From positions 372,001-436,000 of the forward strand of contig CAJQUW010008924.1 in NCBI GenBank assembly GCA_907163375.1: DNA of 64,000 nucleotides. The letters are read 5' to 3'. The DNA comes from Prostheceraeus crozeri (Eukaryota; Platyhelminthes; Polycladida; Euryleptidae). The translations under genes and the position numbers were made by a program. Numbering within the stretch: position 1 is the first letter of the stretch; each line of letters begins with the position of its first letter. Under the pieces are notes generated by a model, which did no database searches, was not told where the DNA came from, and saw nothing but the letters and a program-made list of their open reading frames with translations. This document shows, piece after piece, positions 1-10,775 of the stretch.

Positions 1-469
1 TAGATTAGTGTTAGGTCAGGTTAGGGTTAGGGTTTTAGTCAAGATGAGAAGAAAGAGTACCTATGGCGCTCGGAGCCCATAGGTAAATATGCACTCGAAG
101 ATGTTTGTGCCCTATAATCCGAGAAATGTCGAGGTCCCCCGCAGCGCGCCATGTATGCAGTGCATGAAGGCCAAAGGTCGTGCTAGGTCAAGGTCGATGG
201 TAAAAGTGTTCAGTATTGTGATTATTTTCAGTTGTAAACTTTAAGTTTGGAACTTGGACAGAATCTGGAAAAATTTGTCATTTTTCGAGAAAAACGTGGA
301 AATTTTGCACTTGCATGCGCATGCATACAACAAGAATTTTTTCAGCAAATGGGTGCATACCTTATATCATTGGAAAGCTCTTTTCATTGTGATTCCAAAT
401 GAAAACAACTTCACAACAACTTCAGGATTGGAATTAATTGATTGGAATTGATGCAATTTCAGGACTTAC
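1..469. other. no gene seen
   Basis: No convincing coding sequence. The first 40 bases contain a short TTAGGG-like run (two units) that is too short to be a telomere. The open frame near 254 begins at a non-ATG codon and resembles nothing I recognise. Confidence 0.5.
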
Positions 470-966
470 ATACTTCCTAAACAAAGGAATTCCCAACAGC
501 CAATCAGAAGTGTTCTAATTCTCCCTCCTTAGGCTACATACGTCGTGGGATAGTTCCAATTGCTATCTATTCTAATCCTCACTACTGTCATGACAGGACG
601 TTCAAGCAATCTTATCTTATCGGGGAACACAGCGGAACCTATTGAAGGCGGCAAACTCAACGGTGTGATTGCAGAGATAGAAGACTAGTCCACGAGTGGT
701 GAGATCTTCTTCTCTGGTACCTCCTCTGGGATATTCCTAAATGGTGGAAAACTCGACGCCGTTATGAAACTGTCATGGGGTGTGAAGTCTTCTTATGGAG
801 AGTACTTTCAGTGACGGACCTACAACTTCGAAGCGGTCAGCCGGTCGTTTGCCCCGTCCACATAACGGAGTATGACTATTCGAATAACACTGCTTTCCAT
901 CAGTGGGGAGAGGGCTTTCTCTCTGAGATGGCCGTCATGTACCCTAACGCATTTTCACGTATTTAA
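470..966 (+). pseudogene. copy 1 of an unidentified small cysteine-containing protein gene, with promoter
   Basis: This segment matches the reverse complement of about 59550-59950, including the upstream region (shared AACAAAGGAATTCC and the CCAAT-box string CAGCCAATCAGA near 495-510). An ATG at 589 opens a frame with a GGKLNG motif that stops at about 686-688. After a break, another frame contains NGGKLDAVMKL, and the last frame (775-966) contains GCEVFLWR, a V-T-x-L-Q motif, P-x-x-CP and a W-x-E-x-FL ending. The same pattern (GCKVELWK, CPGH, WNENFL) is seen in the copy at 59546-59806. At least two frame breaks make this copy a pseudogene, or the pieces could be exons. I do not recognise the family. 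Conservation of coding pattern plus upstream CCAAT element between two copies argues that this was a gene, host or element-borne. Confidence 0.45.
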
Positions 967-2989
967 TTAAACATATATAGTAAATGTTGTCTTTTCACTT
1001 TGTAAACTATTATGGAATTTGGGAATCATATTATCAAGTAGCGTCAACACAAATTCGCAAAGAGTGGAAGTAATAATAATAATGTTAATTAGCAAAAAAA
1101 GAACATAAAACAGAAATGAATGATTCAATTCTCACAATGGTCACAATTGTCTCAATCGAACACAAACCATAATAAACATTCAAAACAATTCTCCATGCAC
1201 ATATATAGTCTTCAACATAATCATTCAAAAATAACAAGTTCAGCATTACAAACATCCGCGTACTCATCCTCATCACAATAACAACAGCATGTACTCATCC
1301 TCATCACAATGAGAACATTACGTACTCATCATCAACACAGTATCAATCCTCACACACTTAGCCATTCATGTTCAAATTATCAAGTCTAGAACATTTAAAT
1401 GTACCTAACCGAACTCGCATCATAAACACATTACACTATTTTTTTCCTAACGAAGCCAAAGCAGTACATTTGTGTTCGCAATCACCACTTCAAATAACAG
1501 AGGATTAGAGATCGAGGTTTAAAACCAGTTCGGTTCATTTAGGCTCCAATTCAAAATGTTTTCATCCTACGACAGAATGAGTAGTTTACCTACTACTCCC
1601 ATCTTTGCCGAAGACATTTTTATTTCAAGTAGGCCCACCTGTTGACTAACTTCTTCTCTTTCAAATTAAAAATAAGATAATATGTAAATGATGAAGTTGT
1701 GGAGTGATTAGATGTATCTTCTATTCGTTGGAGAATTCTGACGCATTAATGATACAGTCTTATAATGAACAACTTATAACAGGAGATTGGTTCTGATTAA
1801 TCTTGCCATTTTGAATCTACTGCAATACTAAGGACGCACTTTGCTAATGATGAGTGACATTGACGGACATAGCTTCTTACAAACATTTGGCTTATTTGCA
1901 GGTAATATTACAAAGATAAAGAAGAAAATATCAGGAGATTACTTTTCACAGACAAAAACTAAGAACGCAGTTGCTACGTTCGCGTGTTATGGAAAAGCAC
2001 TTGTTTTGAAAAGATTCAAAAGTTGGTTGTTTGACGAAAGTCATTGGCAACCCGAGGTTCTCAGTACTATTTTTTTCAAGGTTCAATCTTGATAGCCACC
2101 GTGAAAAAAGTCGGCACTTAACATCTGACTTCAATTTTACATGAGTTGTTGCATGGCATGACATCTCAGCACATTCAATTTAAAAAAATGAGATTAAAAT
2201 ATTGCATGTTTTCTTTTTTCGTTCACACTTCGAGCATGTTTCGTATACTTACAAAATACCAAAGACATGAGTCGATAAGATTGCAAACCATTTTCCATTG
2301 TCTACTCCTTGGTTGAAATCGATAGTGTATAGGATATATGTTTGGTATGTCTATATCTATTCACACAGTGTTCAGCTCTTGTTGATACAGATAGTTAAGA
2401 TTTGTTATACTTGATCATTATGTTCAAGAGCCTCTCCCGCAAATAAACAATTTGTTTTGCCTAAATTGTTGAATTTTAAAGTTTAATACACAAATTTATA
2501 CTTTGCAATGGATGTGAAAATTGATGTTCATGTACGCAAATGCGCGACCTTGATGCGTAACATGTATATTTTCAACTACAATTCACCCGATCTGCATGCA
2601 CTTAATAATTATGATAAACAAAATATCATACTTAGTCGCCTTGAATATGAAAAACTGTCACCAACATCAGTCTCTTATTATGGATGCTGGAATATCTGTG
2701 AAAACTCAGGAATTTGATTTTGATCAAAGGGCACTAAAGACGATTATTTCAATTAATGCATCTCTAGAATTGAAAGTCACATCCCTGAATGTTTAGGGAC
2801 TGCCCATATGTCCTGTTGGGAGGGTCCCCTCTGCCTGTTGTTATCAAGACTCCTGTTGGGTCAGTGATTTCGAAGTCCGGGGGACGAATGTGTTTTGTGA
2901 AATGTTTGAGTTTTTCTAATGACACAGAGAGGAACTTCCCAACATGACATTAAAGGCTATATTTTTGTAGCGATCCTTTCTAACCATCA
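967..2989. other. AT-rich sequence without recognised genes
   Basis: About 2 kb with only short open frames (for example 1841-2092 and 2508-2717), none with a recognisable motif or a paralogue in the window. I see no RNA gene or element end here. Confidence 0.4.
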
Positions 2990-3390
2990 AAAATGAGTTT
3001 CTTCACTTTGATCGGTCGTCGCATGCGGTTGTCTGTCTCGTCGTCTCGTGCGTCCTTGATGTTTTCTTGATTTTGTGATCGTCGATATCATTCGAAATTG
3101 GAATTTTTTATATCAATCGACGTCTTTCAACGTTGCCTGTGTCATTTCGCGGGAATTATTCATCGTTTGCATCGCATTTCGCCATTTTTTGTGGATTTGT
3201 GTGGATTTCGCGGTCTTTCGGTGGTGATTACTATTCACATCTGTCTGGCATCATTGCTATCTGTAAGTTCGCGACAATCCACCAAGTGCAATCTCGTGTG
3301 TGTTCAATCGACCATCTCGCTCGTGATTGATCGCTGATCAGAATACATTCAGTGTTCTCGGATTGTTGCGAATCAAGTGCGCCTCCAGTC

Positions 3391-3439
3391 GTGTGGCTTC
3401 AGTTCCTGCCTGTGATGCCAGTGCCCTGAGTTCGATTCC
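3391..3439 (+). promoter_or_regulatory. tRNA-like box A/box B motifs in LINE A 5' region
   Basis: TGGCTTCAGTT at about 3393 resembles a pol III box A, and GTTCGATTCC (3430-3439) is a good box B. LINE B has the same GTTCGATTCC just upstream of its ORF1 (27705-27714, minus). Function is inferred. Confidence 0.3.
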
Positions 3440-3485
3440 TTTTCGAGTTAATTTTTGTGGCATCTAAGCTTGTATTTTCTCGATC

Positions 3486-4255
3486 ATGTCGGAGAGTGTT
3501 TCAGTGTCAGAATTCCGCAAGATGTGTCTGCTTCCGAGATTGGAAAACTTTCAAAAGCCAAGCTGACTTCAGCTCTTCTGAGTGCTGTCGATTCCATCGA
3601 GAAAAGTGAAAAGGAAATTTTTACTCTCAAAAACTTGAAAGTTGCCCTCGATGATGCCATCTACAGCATCAAGAATGATGTCGCTCAACAAACAGAGCAA
3701 AAGCAGAAAGAGCTTGAGGAGACTTTCGTGAAGAGAATGAACGAAATGCATGTTTCTCTAACCTCAGGAATAGAGACTCTAACAAGTCATGTTGACAAGA
3801 AGCTACAATCACTAAAGTCGTCAATGGAATCTGACATAATTTCTGAAATTGAGGATCGTAAATTTCGGAAAGACAACCTGGTCATTTTTGGTCTACCCGA
3901 GTAAAGTGATCCCGAAGTCGATTCCGAGAAAATGATGGAATTGTTGAATTATCTTGATGATAATTTTGTCGATTCTCCTGTTGTCAAGTGTTTCCGAATT
4001 GGCAAACCTGGTCATAAACCTCGACCAATAAAGGTGAATTTTCTGCTGTTTGAGACGAAGATGAGATTTCTCAAGTGTGGTCCTATGCTGTCAAAATCCT
4101 CAGACTATCGGAACGTACATATCAAGCCTGACCTTACAAGGAAGCAACAGAACGAAGAGAAAGAGCTACTCCAAAAACTGAAGCGACGAAGGAGGAAAGG
4201 TGAAAAAGTCGTTATACGCAAAGGAAAAATCATGCAAAGCTTGTCGAGCGTTTAG
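3486..4255 (+). pseudogene. LINE A ORF1 (coiled-coil nucleic-acid-binding protein), broken
   Basis: ORF1 protein of LINE A, expected to bind element RNA. The ATG at 3486 is the likely start; its frame runs out after about 25 codons and the coding frame continues in another phase (open from 3455), implying an indel near 3505-3515. The N-terminal half is a heptad-rich, lysine/glutamate-rich coiled coil. It is followed by an EIEDRK-FRKDN motif and VIFGLPE, which is matched in LINE B ORF1 by EIEDRQRRRDN and VIINGLPES; these mark an RRM-like RNA-binding domain. A TAA at 3902-3904 interrupts directly after GLPE, and the frame continues to 4255 with R-x-GK, RPIKV and DLTRKQQ motifs shared with LINE B. 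The end overlaps ORF2 by about 55 bases. Confidence 0.75.
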
Positions 4256-6902
4256 CAGTAGTGGTAAAGGTTCTGAAAATGTGTCCATGTCTCGTGCACC
4301 GAAAATTTTAATGATGAACGCTCATTCAATTGTTTCTTCTGGGAAAATGGACGATATTCGCATTCACTGTGCCACCTTGAAGCCAGATATTGTGATAATC
4401 ACTGAATCTTGGCTAAGTAATGTGCATGACAGTTGCCTTTTCAATATAGATGGTTACTCCATGTTTCGATGTGATAGAAAGAATCGTACAGGTGGTGGAG
4501 TAGCTGTGTGGGTTACGTCTGAACTCCAAGTTTCCATTTTTGAAAGTAATGCTAATCCATCATTTTGTGAATGTCTGTTTTTAAAAATAATAATTGATTC
4601 TGAAATCATAAATTTGTTGGCTATATATGTACCTCCTCGTATTGTTTCACATCATAAAGAGCTGAACGATTTTGTAATTGATGTCTTAGACAGTATGACT
4701 GAAAATTAATCTGTCCCAAACGTGATTATAGGAGGTGATTTGAACGATTTTGACTCATCCATTTTAAAGCGCAGTTTTGATCTTTTTAACAAGATCTGTG
4801 ATCCAACTCGTTTTGAGTCCACGTTAGATATTTTTCTCGTGAGTAGAACTTTGAGTGAAAATTACGGATCTGCTGAAGTTGGGCCCTCGCTATTCAGTAA
4901 TCGTAGAACCTCTCATTGCTCTGTTTTGTTAGTTCCATTTGTAACCAAGGCCGATACTCATGATTTCTGCGTTCGTAAACTTTTTGACTTGAGAAGTTCA
5001 AATGTGCAACATTTTTTATCTGCTCTGTGTGAAAGTTCCTTTCAATGTGTCTATGAAGCTGATGATGTTGATAATAAAGTTGAACGGTTTTACTCAGTTT
5101 TTCTTGATTGTCTGTTTAGCTGCATACCAATCAAAGAAGTTCTCATTTCAAAGAGAGACAAGCCGTGGATGACTCCAGTAGCAAAGGATTGTATTAATCG
5201 CAGATGGCAGGCGTACCGAAATCGTGATTTTCAGGAGTACAATAGACTTAAGCAAAAATGCAAAGAAATTATAAAGGCCTGTAAAGAAAATTGGATGAAA
5301 AGGTCCAAGCAAACATCGAGAGATATTTGGTCCATAGTAGCCCACTACAAGGGCAAGCAAGCAAATAATAACACTGTGGAATCACTAATTTCTCAATTTT
5401 CGTCTGTTGAATATGCTGTTGACGAAATCAATGATGTATTTGTGAACAAATTTTGTGTCTCTCAACCTATAGAATTTGATTTTGATGACAGTTGGTGTCC
5501 TCTATCTGACCCTGTTGAAGTTTTCGGCTATCTGGAGAAATTGTCCGTCAATAAGTCTTCAGGAGCTGATTGTATTCCCAACCGAATTCATAAGATTGGT
5601 GCCCCATTTATTGCTGAACCGCTGTGTCACATTATCAACTCGTCTGTTTTGCTGCGCTATGTTCCAGCATCTTTCAAATCTTGTGTTGTAGTTCCTGTGC
5701 CGAAGAAATCTAAAGTTTCTGTTGAAAATTTGAGGCCCATTACAATATCAAGTGTGCCATGCAAGCTTTTGGAGAGACATGTGTTGTCATGTATGTATTC
5801 TAAAATAACTAGCTGTATTCCTGACTTTCAATTTGCCTACAAGCCTCAATCCGATTGTAAATCAGCCTTGATTACGATTCATAATTATGTTACTGAGATG
5901 CTTGATTCTGACAATGTCACATCTGTCATGTTAATAGCTTTCGATTTTTCATGTGCTTTCGACAGGGTTCGTCATGACATTTTGGTTGCCAAGTTGCAGG
6001 CTCTTGGCTTTCCCTCAGGTTTCATTTGTTGGACTATCTCCTATCTTCAGGATAGGTACCAAAGTGTTCGTCTTCGTGAATGTTTTAGCAGTAGCCGGTG
6101 TGTGTCCAGTGGTTGTCCTCAAGGATCCCTTCTGGGACCATTTTTGTTTGTCCTATACTGTTCTGACATAGCTACCGCCAATGAAACGACAAAGATTGTA
6201 CAATATGCTGATGATGTAAATTTGATTGTACCTTTGACTAAAAATGATTATAATATAACAGATCGCGTTTTCGACGAATTTCTCTGTTTGGAGAAGTGGT
6301 GCTCTGAGAATGATCTTATGTTGAATAAGAGCAAGACCAAGATTGTTCATTTTAAAAAGAAAAATTATGCATGTAATGACGCTTTTCTTGACTTATCCAA
6401 TTTTATTGTTGATGAAGCAAAAGTGTTAGGTGTTGTATGGGACGATAATTTAAGCTGGTCCAGACATTTTCGTGAAGTGGAGTCGAAATGTTCTCAGCGT
6501 ATATATTTATTGAAATCACTCAAGTTTATTTTGTGTCATGATGATTTATGGACCGTATATTACAACGTTATAGAAAAGCTTATGTTGTATTCAGCTCCTT
6601 TGTTTGGTGTGCTTAGGAGTGATGTAAAGGTGATGATGAAACGTATATTCAGACGATGCAAGAGAACTATTTGTAGAAAAGATTGTGCATGCTCTAAAAA
6701 CTTTGAATCACTTTCTATCAAAAGACTACGATCCTTTGAGACATTGCATAAGAGTTCTGTGAGTCCAACGCATCCACTAAATGTGCTTATACCACCAACT
6801 AGCTTGAGACGCATTAATGTACCTTTCTGTAAAACTACTCGTAGACAGAATTGCTTTCCAATTTCGTATCTGCTATATTTGAATGGATACTTTCGGCTGT
6901 GA
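4200..6902 (+). pseudogene. LINE A ORF2: AP endonuclease plus reverse transcriptase, one in-frame stop
   Basis: ORF2 polyprotein. The EN domain shows MNAHSI, the E of TESWLS, FRCDRK-x5-GGGVAVW and GGDLNDFD. A single TAA at 4707-4709, in frame, cuts it within the EN domain just before GGDLNDF; reading continues in the same frame to 6902. The usual EN motif SDH is replaced by TSH (RRTSHCSVLL), so a catalytic aspartate is missing. The RT shows FDFSCAFDRVRHD, SSGCPQGSLLGPFLF and the catalytic QYADDVNLIV (about 6199-6219), intact. A C-terminal cysteine-rich CRKDCACS segment and HPLNVL motif follow, as in CR1/Jockey-group LINEs. The likely methionine start is near 4290 in the EN domain; the earlier frame overlaps ORF1. 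Confidence 0.85.
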
Positions 6903-7022
6903 TAACTTTCCGCATTTTCTTTGGTGTTTATTTTGTGTACCTGCAAGATTCACTTGTAATTTGACTTTTGTAACTGTTCATGTTGTAACTTTTTGATTCT
7001 CATTCGGTTCAAATATACATAT

Positions 7023-7040
7023 TCTCTCTCTCTCTCTCAT
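7023..7040 (+). repeat. (TC)n microsatellite tail of LINE A
   Basis: A short TC tract directly after the last bases of the LINE A 3' region. CR1/RTE-type LINEs often end in short tandem repeats instead of poly(A), and the three best-preserved LINEs here each end in a different microsatellite. Confidence 0.65.
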
Positions 7041-7547
7041 CTGTTTAATGGAAAAAAGTTAACTACTTACCAACACGCTGCAAAACTATTCGCATGCACT
7101 TCGCAGTATTTATTCTTCAATATGATGCATGATACTGACTTTCAGCATTTGTGGAGATAGCGATATCATTATTGTTTATTAGTCTACCTCACTTTCGAGA
7201 CAAGACAGATGTGCTGAATCGTCACTGACGGTGGTTTGTCTTGGTCGTCATGCCCTAACCTTCATGTAGAATACTTTTGTAGAGAATTGATCGAATTCCA
7301 TATATTTGAATATGTACCATTGAAAGACATACACTTGTAGCGTTGGCTAAAAGTAACAAGCATTAATAGCAAAAATACACAGACAAATTTGCAAAGCAAA
7401 ATCACGAGAACAATTACTGATCAATAGAAAATCGGTAATTTGAGTGTGACACAGACTACAGCTCTAGAAATGGATTCTACACAGATCTGGAAATGGAAAG
7501 AATGTTTAAAATGTTCTCCAATCTGATGTCATAAGTATCATTTATAG
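7041..7547. other. intergenic, nothing recognised
   Basis: No open frame of note and no repeat partner recognised. It probably contains the 3' flank of the minus-strand Ly6-like exon that ends at 7548. Confidence 0.4.
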
Positions 7548-7900
7548 TCATGCTTTAAAATATCGCAGCACGCTAATGAAAAGGAGGAGCGCCACCAACA
7601 TGTTTGATGTCGTTATTCGATCAGCGAAATTGCCAGTGTTGCAGAGATTCGCTGAGCAGCAAGTGATAGCAGTAGATGCGACGGCGCCGCTAACGGCGCT
7701 GGCAGTGTTTGCAGCAGTTTGCGCTACACCGCAAGACGTTGTATCGGTGTAGCAGAGTCTGGCATGAGTGCTGGTGCTTCCGGTAGTCACACGTGTGACA
7801 CCACACTGTTGGCAGTTGACGGATGTGGTTGTGGTGCCGGCAGTGACAGTGGAACACGCGGAGCACGCATAGCAAGTGAGGTTAGCAGCTGCTGCGATGC
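7548..7900 (-). CDS. Ly6/three-finger (LU domain) protein, last exon
   Basis: Coding exon of a small, probably secreted GPI-anchored LU-domain protein. Reading on the minus strand from 7900, the exon follows a good splice acceptor (pyrimidine-rich, TTTCAG at 7906-7901) and starts in phase 1, the same phase as the paralogue at 56808. It encodes NLTCYACSAC, then CQQCGV, CYTDTTSC, the hallmark TCCSANLCN, and a C-terminal hydrophobic stretch (MLVALLLFISVL) typical of a GPI-anchor signal. The cysteine spacing matches a ten-cysteine LU domain. The paralogue at 55652-57154 shares CYTDTTSC, AQTAAN and LCNT. LU proteins act at the cell surface, often modulating receptors; the partner cannot be inferred. 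The signal-peptide exon should lie at higher coordinates; I could not identify it with confidence. Confidence 0.75.
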
Positions 7901-9339
7901 CTGAAATGAAAAATATGCGGATGACATTTTTTTGTGACAGCCTTGAATTTCACATACTGTTATCAAAATTCATTTGAATTCCAATAAATTGATTTCAATT
8001 AATCGTTGCTCAGTATTTCTAATTTCAATTAATTCTTAGCATAAAATTGTAGCTATCAACTATTTGATGTCTGAATTGTCTGTGTCAATTACCCATTTAC
8101 CCAATGCTCAGAAATCACATTCGAAACACTTTCATGCATATTTATAATTCAAACACGGGTTTGAATTAATTTCCTTAGTATCAGAATCATGCGCATTATT
8201 TCTTCTATGGCGATGTCAGTGGTGTGTTTACAAATTGGTGTGATATTTATTGTAGGAATACTAATGTACTGTGTACAACTGGTAATGAAACAACCTTTAC
8301 AGTCATATTGAAATAACAAATGATTATGAATAATGTCAAATCAAAAATTTGGAAAGACGCAATTATTGAAACAGAACTAGTATACCGTTGTCAGGTGCCG
8401 GATTATCAACCATCCGTCTGGCAATCTGCTAGTCCAAGTTAATTTTCCACTAGGCTATACGGTGTATCCCTTTCCCATATTATAGGTCCATGATGCGGTA
8501 TATGAGGATCGCGGTTCCTTATTGCAGTTCATGGGTCCGTTTATGTGAAGAAAAAATGTTCCTTTGGCAATAAATGGATAGCACCGAATGCCACTTCTGT
8601 AAAAGCGTTATTCCTTGCCCGTTATTCCAGCTTGCTGGCATTTTTTGGGTAAGTGTCGTGCATAGCATGAAATTTAACTTCCATTCTAGAGATTTTGTCG
8701 TTATTAACTTCTGTGGCTTCAATGTTAATGCGCTAATAATCAACGAAAGCGCTCGCAGCATTAGAGATTCCTTCATGGTGTACAAACAGCAAACAGCAAT
8801 ATGAGTATAAAAACTTATCATGAACCTTTCAATAACATTCTCGATAATATATCAAATTTAAATTTAGAAATCTGAGGCAGTTCGAAAAAAAGAGTGGATC
8901 TGAGTGCTTCTACTTTTATCAGTGATATAACCCGTGATTGGTAACAGCGCGACAGATGACATAAGTAAATAGTTATACCATTCAACAAGGCTAAAAACTT
9001 CTATATTTTCAATATAAAGATCTCATAAATTAATAACAATATAAAATGACTATGGTGAAAAATGCAGACTTACTTATGAAGCACAGGAGAGTGGCTAGGT
9101 ATAGAAGATACTTCATGGCTCAAATGTCTTTCTATCCCACTGCTTAATTAAACTTAGTAACTAACTTTTATACGAACAGCCCCGGAGATAGTAACTATGG
9201 AGGTGTAATGACAACACGCCGTGTCAATTGGTGACATCCAATGTGGATGCCGTAATGCAAGACTGATTTTTTATAGCATTCACTATAAACAATAGCTCAC
9301 CACTTCATTTCCACTTTCGCTTTGATACGCATGCCGTCC
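7901..9339. other. intergenic or intron; one coding-like repeat fragment
   Basis: Probably includes the upstream intron of the Ly6-like gene. Within it, 8519-8821 (minus) encodes a short peptide with the string SRMEVKFHAMH that recurs as SRMEIKLHAMH at about 38245-38345 (plus). I do not know the parent protein, but conservation in the reading frame suggests a decayed element gene. Confidence 0.35.
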
Positions 9340-10190
9340 TACCCATGGAGTAGGTATACTAGGTAAAGTGGTAACTCCGCATTTATTAAATCCTCAATGT
9401 GTATACACTTTCGATTCTATTAAATGAACTCAAGTGAGATACAGGTGGTACTGTCACCAACTGTGAGATGCACATCTATGCAGTTTTGAAGCAATTACAA
9501 TGGAATTGAGTGATCATGATTGTAGTGCAGAAGTAATGATGGTATTTTACAAATTGCCCGTGTCATGACAGCCTTGGAGAGGTAATGTTTGTTAAATTAG
9601 CAACTCAATGATCTGCTTTTATTTTCATGCTGAACCTCAAGAGTATTTTCTCAAGCGTGATCATGTTACAGGCAACCTGTAGAGCAAAATAACAGAATTA
9701 AAGACAATGATTTCAAAGACAATGTAAATGTAGGTCCCAAAGATAGGTCCACATCACCATTCAGATTCAAGAAATGAAACATGAATTTAGTGAATCATAA
9801 AATGACGGTGAAAATTGAATTAAAAACTTGAAATTTCAGCCAAGAAAGCAAGAATAATATCGTGACTTTTCATGAAGACTGCCATTATAATACGGTTCAT
9901 GAAATTCCCTTGATAATCAGCTTAATTTCCGCTTAGTTAGGATGCTTATCAGCAGATATTCATTCCTTTTGATATCCAACTTGTTTCATACTACTTATAT
10001 CGGAGAGTCATCTCGGTAGTATAGAATTTGGCAAATTTTGACTTTTTTCAAAAGTGCTTAAGTAATTTTTTGGACCACGGGAACGTAATCTCCGCAAATA
10101 ACTGAATCTTTTGATATAAAAATTTTCACTGTATACAGATACTTTTTTGAGTCGACACTCTACCAATCTATCCCTACTCTATGCTCCTAC
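9340..10190 (+). repeat. dispersed repeat R1, copy a (uninterrupted reference copy)
   Basis: About 850 bases repeated, in the same orientation, at 60040-60090 plus 62284-63122 (copy d, split by a pogo element), at 22215-22600 (copy b, partial) and at 28490-28615 (copy c, 3' part). Shared landmarks are AACTCCGCATTTATTAAAT, GTGTATACACTTTCG, GAACTCAAG, AAGCGTGATCAT, GAATTTAGTGAATCATAAAA, TACGGTTCA and CAGATAC followed by the CTCTACC-CTA box. It carries no long ORF. At its 3' end copies c and d have a TATATAT box, which is degenerate here. The nature of R1 is unknown: a non-autonomous element or a terminal region of a larger element such as the Polinton. Confidence 0.7.
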
Positions 10191-10775
10191 CCTATTTCCA
10201 TCCATCCATCCGATTTGAAAGTTCGTTTAAATGAAAGTTTGCGCATATTTTCAGGTTTTTATCAGATTATGAAGCCAGTTGTTTGATGCAGAGGATCTTC
10301 ATTCATTATGTGATACAATTCATACTTATAGGCTATCTCATAGTGAATGTAGATCATCTGCATAGTCAATGTGACTAAAAATACGTTTCCTAAACACTCG
10401 TAAAGTTTTTAGAGATTTGTAGATGATCTGCGCGTTCATGAAACACAACAAAAGGAGTCAATGTAGGACATATTTTAGTCTTCATATCAAAGTATCACTC
10501 TTCATGAGTAAGTCAAGAAAAGATTTGTATAAAATGTACTCCAGGCCATGGACTATATTTTGCGATCCAGCAAGATGCACATAGATAGCGCTGGATGACG
10601 CAGACCCATCAGCATTTTACGCAAAAACTCTTGTAAATTCGTCCTTAAAAGCGGAGAGCTTTGCCTCTTATTTGGTTTGCTGTCATTAAAGAGGCAATTC
10701 TTTTATGAAGTAAATTAGCCAATGGACCTGATCAATCATTTGTGGAATATACGAGAGGCGTGAATGTCCCTTTCT
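10191..10775. other. nothing recognised
   Basis: No coding signal seen. In copies c and d of R1 this position is followed by small ORFs, but here the sequence after the R1 end has none. Confidence 0.4.

Larger units (their letters stand above)
2990..7040 (+). mobile_element. non-LTR retrotransposon (LINE A), CR1/Jockey group, nearly full length
   Basis: A complete-looking LINE on the plus strand: a G/T/C-rich 5' region from about 2990, an ORF1, an overlapping ORF2 with apurinic endonuclease (EN) and reverse transcriptase (RT) domains, a short 3' region and a (TC)n tail at about 7024-7039. Its layout is the same as LINE B at 24167-28230 and the proteins are clearly related but diverged. ORF1 is broken by a probable frameshift and a stop, ORF2 by one stop, and the EN has lost a catalytic residue, so it is inactive. 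The left boundary is approximate; no target duplication could be fixed. Confidence 0.8.

Noticed and set aside
1..40. Telomere-like GGTTAGGGTTAGGGTT at the start of the window
   Set aside because: Only two full units, followed by ordinary sequence; not a telomere or a clear interstitial array.
7719..7904. Plus-strand cysteine/glycine-rich frame
   Set aside because: Antisense shadow of the Ly6-like exon.
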